Source of the DNA: Thinopyrum elongatum
Lineage: Eukaryota; Streptophyta; Magnoliopsida; Poales; Poaceae
Direction: 5' to 3'
NCBI GenBank assembly: GCA_011799875.1
Contig: CM022301.1
Span: 321,612,929-321,676,928 of the forward strand
Length of the DNA: 64,000 nt
Each line of letters begins with the position of its first letter. Positions within the stretch are counted from its first letter, which is position 1. Below, piece by piece: positions 55,560 through 64,000 of the stretch. The notes beneath the pieces are model-generated. The model worked only from the letters and a program-made list of their open reading frames with translations. It was not told the origin of the DNA and made no database searches. The position numbers were made by a program, and so were the translations under genes.

Positions 55560-56275
55560 CCTAGGTTGTGAAGCAACCTATATTTCTGTCATTCCCAAAA
55601 TTCCCAAAAAAATTGGGCATTCTTTACTATCCAAATCGTTGCCTCATGATAATATTCAACTCCATTTGCCTGGTAAATCTTCCTCGGCAAATTTCCAAAG
55701 TTTTTGTTCAGCTCAAACTGTTGTGAAGGAAGTACTAGCTAGGCATATCCTAATGAGCTGAATTTTTGCCACATCTTCTATATTCCCAAATCATAGCTCT
55801 CCACAAAATTTGAGCCCCATCTAACAATACATGTGAGCTTAGCATCCAATCTTTGTTTCTGGTGATATTTTCAGTTTGTGAAGCAACTATATTTTATGTT
55901 AATTTATAATTGCTGAAAATTTACCACAACATGACCCTGCCCATAGAACCTCCTTCCCCCAAATTTTAGCTCATTTATTCTAGCCAATTTCCCTCAGCAT
56001 TTTTCCCAATTTTCTGTTCAGTGGAGAGCACTATGAAGGAAGTACCATTTTTATTTATTCAAATGGTATGAAAATTTTAAAGTGCCTTCATATGCCCAAA
56101 TTATCATCCTCCTCCAAATTTCAGATCAATCCATTCATTCATTTGAGTCTAGCTTCAACATTCATATTTCTGTCCAGTGTGGTACATTGCAAAGCAAGTG
56201 ACACCTAGGCTCCTCCATTTGAGATGCAAATTTTCCAAGATAGTGTCCTTAGTAGATGATCATCCTTGGCCAAAA
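55560..56275 (+). repeat. Copy of repeat A within the second CACTA
   Basis: Collinear with 53814-54560 although diverged. Non-coding. Confidence 0.6.
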
Positions 56276-56560
56276 CTCAGGCCCATTGACCATGTGCATT
56301 TTCCCCACCACTAATCAAACACTTGGGTGCTAATTCATGTTTGAGCTCAGTTCAGTCTCCTCGTGAGATTCTTCTATTTCCTTCTTCTTCTTGACACCTA
56401 TCGGAGGAGTGCCCAACCCACTAGACATGCCTAGGCCGCCCGGAACGCGTGGCAACACCACGGTCATGTGGTGACCATGCGGCGGGCATGCGAGTTTACG
56501 CGCTCTGGAGTTGCGGCCCTCGGCCACCATCCAAACCTCAACGTATCACCACCAAACCAT
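56276..56560. other. No gene seen
   Basis: Transition between repeat A and the 664-bp array. A minus-strand frame (56330-56530) is unrecognised. Confidence 0.4.
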
Positions 56561-56562
56561 GT

Positions 56563-58990
56563 ATTTCTGATTAAATAGATACTTACGTACCTATAAATGA
56601 TTTTTAGAAAAAATAAAGAGCAAACTATGAGGCAGCTGCAGTTCAAATTTGACCCGCTTCCAACTGAATCAGCGAAAATTTGTCTTTTTCACCAGAGGTG
56701 TATAAATACTTTTGACGACCAACCATTTTGTCAATTGTACATTAAATATGGCCTAATATATTATAAAAATGACCTGGTCCCATTTTGCAACAAATATATG
56801 GTAGGTCCTTCACAAAAAAAACTCATTTTGGGCACTCAAAAAATAGAAAATGAATATTTCGTCCAAAGAAAATGAAAACTTCCTTAGGCAACATGGTTTG
56901 CCATCCCAAGATGCGCCCTTGTGCACAATATGAGATCATTTGAACAAACTATGCCATGAATGTGGCCATAAGATTGAGCATTTGGGTTGAAAGCCATTGA
57001 TCTCCACACATGATAGCTCGTTTCTGAGAACACTTTTTAAAAATAATTATCGTATTACAAGTTTATTATTTTTCCTGGTAACTTGGCCACATATAATGAC
57101 ACAATGCGAAGGTTTTCCAATTTTTTGATTTTTTTTTTGAATTTTTCATGCCCGTTTCAAAATGCGGTCAAAACGGCGGGCATGACCGTTCCTAGCTAGT
57201 GGTTGAATCTTGGAAAACTTTTGGTGTTTCTCTTATTAAATAGATACTTATGTACCTAGAAATGATTTTTATAAAAAATAAATAGCAAATTATGAGGCAG
57301 GTGCAGTTCAAATTTGACCCGCTTCCAACTGAATCGGCAGAAATTTGTCTTTTTCATGAGAGATGGATCAAAGCTTTTGACACCCAACCATTTGGTCAAT
57401 TATGCATTAAATATGGCCTAGTATTTTATAAAATTAATTTGGTCCAATTTTGCAACAATTATTTGGTAGGTTCTTCACAAAAAAACCTCATTTTGGGCAC
57501 TCGAAAAATGGAAAATGAATTTTTTGTGCAAAGAAAATGAAAACTTCCTTAGGCAACATTGTTTGCCATCCCAATATGCACCCTTGTGCACAATATGAGA
57601 TCATTTGAACAAACTATGCCATGAATGTGGCCATAAGATTGATCATTTGGCTTGAAAGCCATTGATCTCCACACATGATAGCTCGTTTCTGAGAACACTT
57701 TTTAAAAATAATTATCGTATTACAAGCTTATTATTTTTCCTGGTAACTTGGCCACATATAATGACACAATGCGAAGGTTTTCAATTTTTTGATTTTTTTT
57801 TTGAATTTTTCATGCCCGTTTCAAAATGCGGTCAAAACGGCGAGCATGACCGTTCCTAGCTAGTGGTTGAATCTTGGAAAACTTTTGGTGTTTCTCTTAT
57901 TAAATAGATACTTATGTACCTAGAAATGATTTTTATAAAAAATAAATAGCAAATTATGAGGCAGGTGCAGTTCAAATTTGACCCGCTTCCAACTGAATCG
58001 GCAGAAATTTGTCTTTTTCATGAGAGATGGATCAAAGCTTTTGACACCCAACCATTTGGTCAATTATGCATTAAATATGGCCTAGTATTTTATAAAATTA
58101 ATTTGGTCCAATTTTGCAACAATTATCTGGTAGGTTCTTCACAAAAAAACCTCATTTTGGGCACTCAAAAAATGAAAAATGAATTTTTCGTGCAAAGAAA
58201 ATGAAAACTTCCTTAGGCAACATTGTTTGACATTCTAATATGCACCCTTGTGCATAATATGAGATCATTTGAACAAACTATGCCATGAATGTGGCCATAA
58301 GATTGATCATTTGGCTTGAAAGCCATTGATCTCCACACATGATAGCTCGTTTCTGAGAACACTTTTTTAAAATAATTATCGTATTACAAGTTTATTATTT
58401 TTTCTGGTAACTTGGCCACATATAATGACACAATGCGAAGGTTTTCCAATTTTTTGATTTTTTTTTAATTTTTCATGCCCGTTTCAAAATGCGGTCAAAA
58501 CGGCGGGCATGACCGTTCCTAGCTAGTGGTTGAATCTTGGAAAACTTTTGGTGTTTCTCTGATTAAATAGATACTTATGTACCTAGAAATGATTTTTAGA
58601 AAAAATAAAGAGCAAATTATGAGGCAGGTGCAGTTCAAATTTGACCCGCTTCCAACTGAATCGGCAGAAATTTGTCTTTTTCACGAGAGGTGGATCAAAG
58701 CTTTTGACACCCAACCATTTGGTCAATTATGCATTAAATATGGCCTAGTATTTTAGAAAATTAATTTGGTCCAATTTTGCAACAATTATTTGGTAGGTTC
58801 TTCACAAAAAAACCTCATTTTGGGCACTCGAAAAATGAAAAATGGATTTTTCGTGCAAAGAAAAAAAAACCCTTTGTCAATATTCTTTGCCAATCTAAGA
58901 TGTAAACTTGTGCAAAGTATGATATCATTTGAACAAATATTTGGTAGGTCTTTTACAAAAAAACTCATTTGGAGCACTGAAAAATGAAAA
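56563..58990 (+). repeat. 664-bp tandem repeat, about 3.6 copies
   Basis: The word ATGAGGCAGSTGCAGTTCAA occurs at 56627, 57292, 57956 and 58619: periods 665, 664 and 663. Copies two and three are almost identical; the first and the truncated last have diverged more. Each of the first three copies keeps an open frame of 82-92 codons starting at that ATG (MRQVQFKFDPLPTESAEI); the fourth has a TAG in it. The array ends as the sequence returns to the CACTA subterminal motif at 59018. Confidence 0.9.
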
Positions 58991-59017
58991 ATGGTTTTTT
59001 CTGAAAAACTTATCTTT

Positions 59018-59042
59018 GATTACGACCAATTTAGATGGTCAT
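59018..59042. repeat. Internal copy of CACTA subterminal motif
   Basis: ATTACGACCAATTTAGATGG matches 55453-55472 (ATCACGACCAATATAGATGG) in the left subterminal region, so the array is bracketed by two copies of it. Confidence 0.6.
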
Positions 59043-59059
59043 AAGGTCTTCAAATTGTT

Positions 59060-59990
59060 TGCTGCGTTCTGATTGGTCCATGGGCATATCACGTGGATCA
59101 TGGATCAGACACCGTCGGATGCTCGAGGATCCAACGGCAGTCATCAACCCTTCCACACCAACCCTAGCTCTGTCCTCGTGGTCATTTGCCTCCCCCCCCC
59201 CCCCCCCCCCCCGCCTCCTTTTTTCCCAATCCATCCATCCATCCATTCCAGATCGAGAGAGAGCTCGTCTCCTTCCTTCCTCCAGCTCCCTCCAGATCGA
59301 GAGAGAGATCGCCGCCGCCACCTCCCTCCAGCGGAGCTCGCCGCCGTCCATGGCCTCCCCCACGTCCTCCTGCTCCGCCAGCTCCTCCTCCGCCTGCTCC
59401 TCCTCCCTCCACGCCTCCCGCGCGCCGTTGCCGATTTCCCAAACCAGACCGCCTCCCCGGTTCATTCCTTCCTTCCCTCCCACCCACCCGCCTCAGCGCC
59501 GCCACCCTACTCGCCGACGACCTTATGCATCACCGCCGGCCTCCGCTCCCTCCCCTCCCACACGCCCGACGCCCCACCCTCTCCACCTCCCCTTCTCCCC
59601 CTACCCCCAGTAGCACCCAGGCCCAACAGCACATGCGGCGGCCAGATCCCAGATCCAGCACACCAGCCTGTGCCTCGCCGGAGGCGCACACGCGGAGTGA
59701 GGAGGGCTGCCCGCGTGCACACGCCATGGACCTCCGTCAGGGGACGCCGACGCGTCTCGTCTGCCCGGCCGCGTCACCAGACGGCTGCCTGCCTGCTCCC
59801 TGCCGACGCCATCCCGTGCTCGGGACGCCGCGCCTACCACGCCCCGACGTCCCTCCTCCCTCTCCCCTGCGTCCTCCCCGTCGTCCGTCCCCGAGGTACC
59901 CCGCCCGACCGCCCCCAGTTAGTTCTCTTCTCCGTGGCTGGATCAGCGCGACGTATTCCTGACAGTTTTTCTCTCCGTCTCTGTGGTTGG
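59060..59990 (+). promoter_or_regulatory. Leader of a chimeric transcription unit (inferred)
   Basis: CTGATTGGTCCATGGGCATA and a GATCCAACGGCAGTCATCAACC stretch precede a pyrimidine-rich, GAGAGAG-containing leader. I associate this arrangement with gene-capturing Triticeae CACTA elements. The long plus-strand frame 59073-60017 is a product of C-rich composition. An intron acceptor (GGGCAG) directly precedes the TCP-1-beta-like exon at 59995. Confidence 0.35.
59190..59215. repeat. Poly-C tract
   Basis: More than twenty consecutive C bases followed by CCTCC/TCCA repeats to about 59260. It makes all plus-strand frames Pro/Ser-rich. Confidence 0.85.
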
Positions 59991-59994
59991 GCAG

Positions 59995-60051
59995 ATGGAG
60001 AGGGTGCTCAAGGATGACGCCATCCAGGAGAAGGGCGAGCGTGCCAGGATG
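59995..60051 (+). pseudogene. Captured exon of chaperonin CCT/TCP-1 beta subunit
   Basis: Nineteen codons, MERVLKDDAIQEKGERARM, bounded by GGGCAG upstream and a GTAACC donor downstream. This is the N-terminal signature of the cytosolic chaperonin beta subunit (CCT2), where the protein continues with ASFVGAM. The next acceptor in the window (GGCAG at 60502-60506) is followed by GCATCTTTCGTA, coding ASFV in the same register, after which the similarity stops. So an exon end, an intron and the first 12 bases of the next exon were captured. Confidence 0.7.
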
Positions 60052-60370
60052 GTAACCACCCCCCTCCCATCTGATCTGCTTGTTTTCCTTCTTGGTCTGA
60101 CTGGGTCGGTTCGTTCGTTCGTTGGTTCGAAGGCGCTGCTGCAACTGTGTGCAATTAGTATATACTGATCTCATTTAGACTGCAAAATCCATAGATTGTT
60201 AGTTCGACAAGTACCAGATCAACAACCTGACTGCCGGCTTCGCTTAGTAGGATCTGTAGGTTTCCGTGGCACACACACACACACTGATGCTGTATTGCTG
60301 TTGCATAATGTGCTTTTGCAAATGTGCGCAATGAGTTTACGGGTCTCCTTCGACTGCGGAAGCTGAATAT

Positions 60371-60434
60371 CACTCCCTCCCTTCATAAATAAGTGATGTG
60401 GTTTTAGTTCACTTATTTATGACCGGAGGTAATA
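60371..60434. mobile_element. Stowaway-type MITE, about 64 bp, internally deleted
   Basis: ACTCCCTCCCTTCATAAATA ... TATTTATGACCGGAGGTAAT is a near-palindrome with the CTCCCTCC Stowaway terminus. Short for the family; it sits in the intron between the captured exon and the next acceptor. Confidence 0.65.
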
Positions 60435-60506
60435 CTTTGCAGAATCATTGTTCAGCCTCTTTGTTTATGTGGGGTTCTTATTCATTTGATTTCATCCTCC
60501 TGGCAG

Positions 60507-60624
60507 GCATCTTTCGTACGTTGAACAACAACGGCGAATTCGAGTGGATGATGGAAGGCCTCAGTTTGGGGCCAAGAAAAGGTGTGGACGAGGCCATTTC
60601 TGCAAGGTCTTTCTCGATCAGTTG
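60507..60624 (+). pseudogene. Chimeric exon, 12 bases of TCP-1-beta then unidentified coding-like sequence
   Basis: After GCATCTTTCGTA the sequence continues in an open frame (IFRTLNNNGEFEWMMEGLS, then GPRKGVDEAISAR) to TGA at 60623-60625. I do not recognise this part. It is gene-like in composition and could be a third host donor. Confidence 0.4.
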
Positions 60625-60929
60625 AAATATTTGGTTTTCCACGACTTGGACTATTGGGGCAGACTTATCAAGTTGTTGCTCTTTATGTTATGTTATACCA
60701 CCTGCATATGCATGCTCTAGCTTCTAGGTAGTAGAAGAATTGACATGTGGGATGCAAGTCCAAGCTTGATACTGTAAATGTTACTCCCACCTATCAAGTT
60801 GGACTACTCGGGTGTCAAGTTGGTGCTGTACTGTAGTCTGTAGTATGCACCTGCATATGCATGAAAGAATAGTTAATATCTTGATCCAAGTCTAAACTTT
60901 CATACTTGAAATGTTACTCCTGCCAACAG

Positions 60930-61130
60930 GACAACTGGGTGAGGACGCTGCGACTGGGCTTCCAGTGCGTGGGGATCCTCTACGCCGACCTCGGGACATT
61001 GCCGCTCTACGTCTTCTCCAACACCTTCAAGTACGGCGTCGGGCACGAGGACGACGTGCCGGACGTCCTCTCCCTCATCATCTATAGCTTCCTGCTCTTC
61101 GCCATGGTCAAGATCATCTTCATCGCGCTC
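60930..61130 (+). pseudogene. Captured exon of a HAK/KUP potassium transporter
   Basis: Sixty-seven codons preceded by an acceptor (CCAACAG). DNWVRTLRLGFQCVGILYAD, LGTLPLYVFSNTFKYG and VLSLIIYSFLLFAMVKIIFIAL are the first transmembrane region of plant HAK/KUP/KT transporters. The family's conserved GDLGTSPLYV reads ADLGTLPLYV here, changing two signature residues. After FIAL the family continues HANDDG, but here the end of a Stowaway MITE follows in frame, so the protein is broken. Confidence 0.8.
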
Positions 61131-61154
61131 TTATATTTAGGAACGGAGGTAGTA
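61131..61154. mobile_element. Stowaway MITE end fused to the HAK exon
   Basis: TATATTTAGGAACGGAGGTAGTA is the right terminus of a common Triticeae Stowaway family (TATTTAGGAACGGAGGGAGTA). Only about 23 bp of it is present, joined to the exon at codon precision. Confidence 0.65.
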
Positions 61155-63082
61155 CTTGCTAAATGTGTTTGGTCGGTGCTGAGTATTGGATAGTCATGTA
61201 TGTGCTCAGATTTCACTTTTCTGCGTTCGAGCTTGTCTGTGCTACTCCATATGACTGCTTTTATTTGTCAACCATGCCTTGCACATCAAGTTAATACGTA
61301 TGCATGTAACTACTAGATATTTCCATATTCTGGAAACAACCGTATATGATTAGGATTTGCACACGTCGTTGTCGTCTTAGCTTTGCGTGTTATATGCTGT
61401 GAAACACAATCTTATATATGCATTACCTGACAATCATGTTTTACTTAACTGATCTAGTGCAGCAGTATGTTGATACACAGCAGCATGGTCTTTCTTGCAA
61501 ATGTTCTGGTGTTCATATAGGAATGGACAGTTTCATGATTGTAGGATGTTATAGCTGGGCTTATATATTATATGTATATATGGAACTCATGTAAGGGAAT
61601 TAGAACTAGAGAAATATATACGTACATGTACCTCAGCTATTGCAAATACCAACTATACATCATCTTGTTGCAGCATTATTGGTGAAACAAATTTGTTTTT
61701 CTTGGCTGGCAGATTTGCTGTTGGCGGCACTAGGTGGACAAGTTGTACCTTCGGAGTAGTACTACATCAACCTGATGGAACCTTCAAGTTGTTTCATTGA
61801 TTTTCCATGAATATATACTACTACAGCAGCCTGTTACTATTACTACATGCCATCCTTTTTATTTTTAGTAGTGATTTTGATGCACAAATGCTTGTGAGAA
61901 TATGATGCTTTAGCCTAGATATATGATGCAAACTATGTTGCTGCTAGTGCTAGGTCCTCGTTGTGGGTTTCTAACTTTGCAGCGCTGAGGATATCTTTTA
62001 TGTTGCACCTGAAATTTTCTATTGAAGTCGTTAGGCTAAGTAGTTGCTTGTAGGACTTGAGCATCGGTTCTACTCTGAAAATCATGTGTGTTTGACGGTA
62101 TAATTATCTTTGGTTCATCTACACTTGGTAGCTTGTATCAAGCTTGAACATCAAGGTGCTAGACCATGGTTAGCCCGAGTCTTTGTTCAACTTCCTATTA
62201 GTAGAAAGCAATGTCAATGTGTCCCAGTTTGGCTGTTTCATCTGCTCCAGTGCCATCTGATGTGGTGCTTGGATCTAGGTGCCATCCCCGCCTCTGTGTC
62301 GAGTCATTCAATTTGTGGTCGCATAGTAGCGTCAGTGATGTGTACTAATGTTTAGCATGGATGATGTACATACGGTGTGTCTACACACGAGACTATCTAA
62401 TCTCACCCAATTAATGGTTGTTTTAATCATGCTGCTGGTTTTAATCATGGATATGGGAGAATGCATGATGGACATGCTGGTTGGTTAATACTCCTATCTG
62501 TGATAGTGCATCAGGAACTCTGCATGCTGCTGTCCTTTGTCTCATCATCTTAACTACTACAGTAGTAGGAGTATTTTATATGCTGTTCATTTCTTGGCCA
62601 CCCAGCATGTTTGCTAATCATCCATCTGCCTCATGTTATATGATCCCTGCCTAGTAACTTCATTATATGCAGACTTGTGGTGTTGGTTTAGTTTAGTCAG
62701 ATTAATATATATACTACTATGCTACTACTACTACTACTTGTGGCAGGGAATACTCTCTGTTGAGTATTTTGAGGAATGAAGATCTGTTAAGTATGGAGTT
62801 AGGATTATCTAATAAAATTTCTGCTATATATATATATATGCATGAAACTAAGATTCCTAGCATCATTTACACAAGATACACCCTTTGAATTGAACTGATT
62901 GGTTCAGTTTCGTATATTCTTCACCCCAGCCTTCTATCATGCTTGTAACTAGTGCTCTGCTCATGTTGTAAGACAGGATTTTCACTTCCTGCCATCCCAG
63001 CCTTCTATCATGATTACAAGATTTTTCTTTGCACGGCATGCTGTTGGGAACGGAAGGGAGCTGTTCCATGCACCGAATCCAG
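61155..63082. other. Intron-like AT-rich spacer, no gene
   Basis: About 1.9 kb of unique-looking AT-rich sequence with a (CTA)n tract at 62715-62740 and two near-identical phrases (CCAGCCTTCTATCATG at 62928 and 62998). Nothing here codes for a recognisable protein. Confidence 0.45.
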
Positions 63083-63228
63083 GGAAAAAATCACCTTCGG
63101 CATGTACGCCATCACCTTGGGCATGCTCGTGGCGCTGCTGCTCGGCCTCAACATGTCCTGGAGTGCCATTACCGCCGCCCTCGTGCTCATCTTCCTTGAC
63201 TTCAAGGGCGCCCGCCCCTGCCTCCTGT
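63083..63228 (+). pseudogene. Captured exon of an ion transporter, possibly LSI2/arsenite-efflux type
   Basis: After an acceptor (AATCCAG) the frame reads EKITFGMYAITLGMLVALLL, then GLNMSWSAITAALVLIFLDF and KGARPCL. It has two hydrophobic segments and a GLNMSW motif that I associate with the silicon/arsenite efflux (LSI2-like) branch of the ion-transporter superfamily. The match is from memory and the fragment is short, so another transporter is possible. Similarity stops at PCL, about 63228. Confidence 0.45.
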
Positions 63229-64000
63229 CCGTCCATCTGCAGTTAACTAAGTTGTGCCCCATTGATGTCCTACTACTGTTAATTGTTACTACCATGGTGC
63301 TGATGCTGTTCAGAATATGATATGTGCCATAATTCTAAGTTCTGGTCTCTCTTAAGAGACACTTCTAGCTTTTCTGACTCAAAGTTGTTAACTTCGTACT
63401 GCATGAGTTTTACTACTGCTAACACAGAGAGTATTTACTACTGTACTGCTAACACAGAGATTTTGTATGCACTGCTAAATGATGAGTGCTTTCTTTGTAA
63501 TATTTCACCTTCGTATGCATAGGTTTATTCGGTTTGAACTCTGCATGACATGAAATAGATATTTACATTGTTTTTCTCAACTTGTTTTCACTGTCACTTG
63601 ATAAATACTTAGCTTGTACTTGAAGCTGTGGGTTATTGATGGTGATTTTGTTCTACTTGGATGCATTGGTACCCCCATCATCGAGCGAACGGATGCAACA
63701 GCGGCAAGAAGCTCACAGATGTGTGCATCTAAAGCACACCATGGACATCATCCACCTCCTCACAGTGGCAAGAAGAGCTCCATGCTGAAGAACATAACAC
63801 TTGTAGAGATTGTAAAGTATTGTATCTAGTTATTGAACTTGTGGAGCTTGTATGTTAGAGCTTATTACGTGTTATTTGTACAGCAGGAGCTCTGTACTGA
63901 ATTTGGTTGATAATATTTGAAGTATTGCATGTGTTTTCTGTGTGCCAATTTAAATACTAGGTATTTATTTACGTCAAATTAGAAAATGAAGAATATGGCC
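63229..64000. other. Trailing part of the second CACTA, no gene
   Basis: Non-coding AT-rich trailer. The plus-strand frame 63614-63829 is unrecognised. No CACTA terminus is reached before the window ends. Confidence 0.4.

Larger units (their letters stand above)
55235..64000 (+). mobile_element. Second CACTA element carrying host-gene fragments (right end outside window)
   Basis: Starts CACTACAAGAAATATG with CAT as the possible 3-bp target site (55232-55234). Subterminal repeats of the form ACGACCA...ATGGTCATAA follow (55300-55480) and recur at 59018-59042. No reverse-complement terminus (TTTCTTGTAGTG) is present up to the window end. The interior holds a 664-bp tandem array, then a promoter-like and pyrimidine-rich leader, and exon fragments of several host genes. 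No transposase domain is visible, so this stretch would be non-autonomous. Confidence 0.6.

Noticed and set aside
56597..58204. Three similar 82-92 codon frames in the tandem array as a repeated small gene
   Set aside because: The copies are nearly identical DNA, so shared openness says nothing about selection, and the fourth copy has an in-frame TAG.
59073..60017. Plus-strand open frame of 314 codons
   Set aside because: It is driven by the poly-C tract and CCTCC repeats; three overlapping frames are open at once and it runs through an intron acceptor.

Overview
This is nuclear DNA of a large-genome grass, most probably a Triticeae species (wheat, Aegilops or barley group). The evidence is an Angela/BARE-type Copia LTR, a Tat-lineage Gypsy element with an antisense extra gene, CACTA elements with CACTAGTAGAAAA or CACTACAAGAAA ends, Stowaway, hAT and Mutator-like MITEs, and deep nesting of elements. 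I found no intact ordinary host gene. Almost everything that reads as protein belongs to a transposable element (TE) or was captured by one.

Layout. (1) 1-12.2 kb is a patchwork of small elements: a minus-strand retroposon (709-2205), an inverted-repeat element (2633-3957) holding a hAT MITE, a complete 2.5-kb short-LTR non-autonomous retrotransposon (4104-6641, target-site duplication (TSD) ATTGT), a MITE (7105-7252), AT-rich CACTA-like debris, a retroposon with a 15-bp TSD (9571-10506), and a SINE-like copy. (2) 12.18 to about 51.3 kb is one five-level nest. A PIF/Harbinger remnant (12179) is interrupted by an LTR retrotransposon whose LTR is about 4.4 kb and whose internal region is non-coding (LARD-like, 13542 to about 51330). 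Into that LTR went an Angela/BARE Copia (14474-45091, TSD CCGAC). Into the Angela LTR went a Tat-lineage Gypsy (14829-39801, TSD TAGAC). Into its LTR went a 12.8-kb CACTA element (25974-38739, TSD TAT). (3) About 51.3-64.0 kb is a second pile: a gag-bearing fragment of another Tat-type Gypsy, the start of a further LTR element (53571), and a second CACTA (from 55235, right end outside the window). The second CACTA carries a 664-bp tandem array and fragments of at least three host genes.

Genes and how they relate. The Tat Gypsy runs gag-PR-RT-RNaseH-aRNaseH-INT on the minus strand and carries a spliced plus-strand gene with its own TATA box; the two transcription units converge and share the bases CTAA for both stop codons. 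The inner CACTA has a nearly intact TNP2-type transposase, a small coiled-coil/membrane protein, and a Ptta-type transposase fused to a C48 (Ulp1) protease with three premature stops. Upstream of the Ptta gene, in what looks like its 5' leader, sits a perfectly centred inverted duplication of a SNF2-ATPase gene fragment. It could fold as a long hairpin RNA and is the most unusual signal in the window. The host LTR plus Angela LTR has also been tandemly duplicated, leaving a solo LTR beside a truncated copy.
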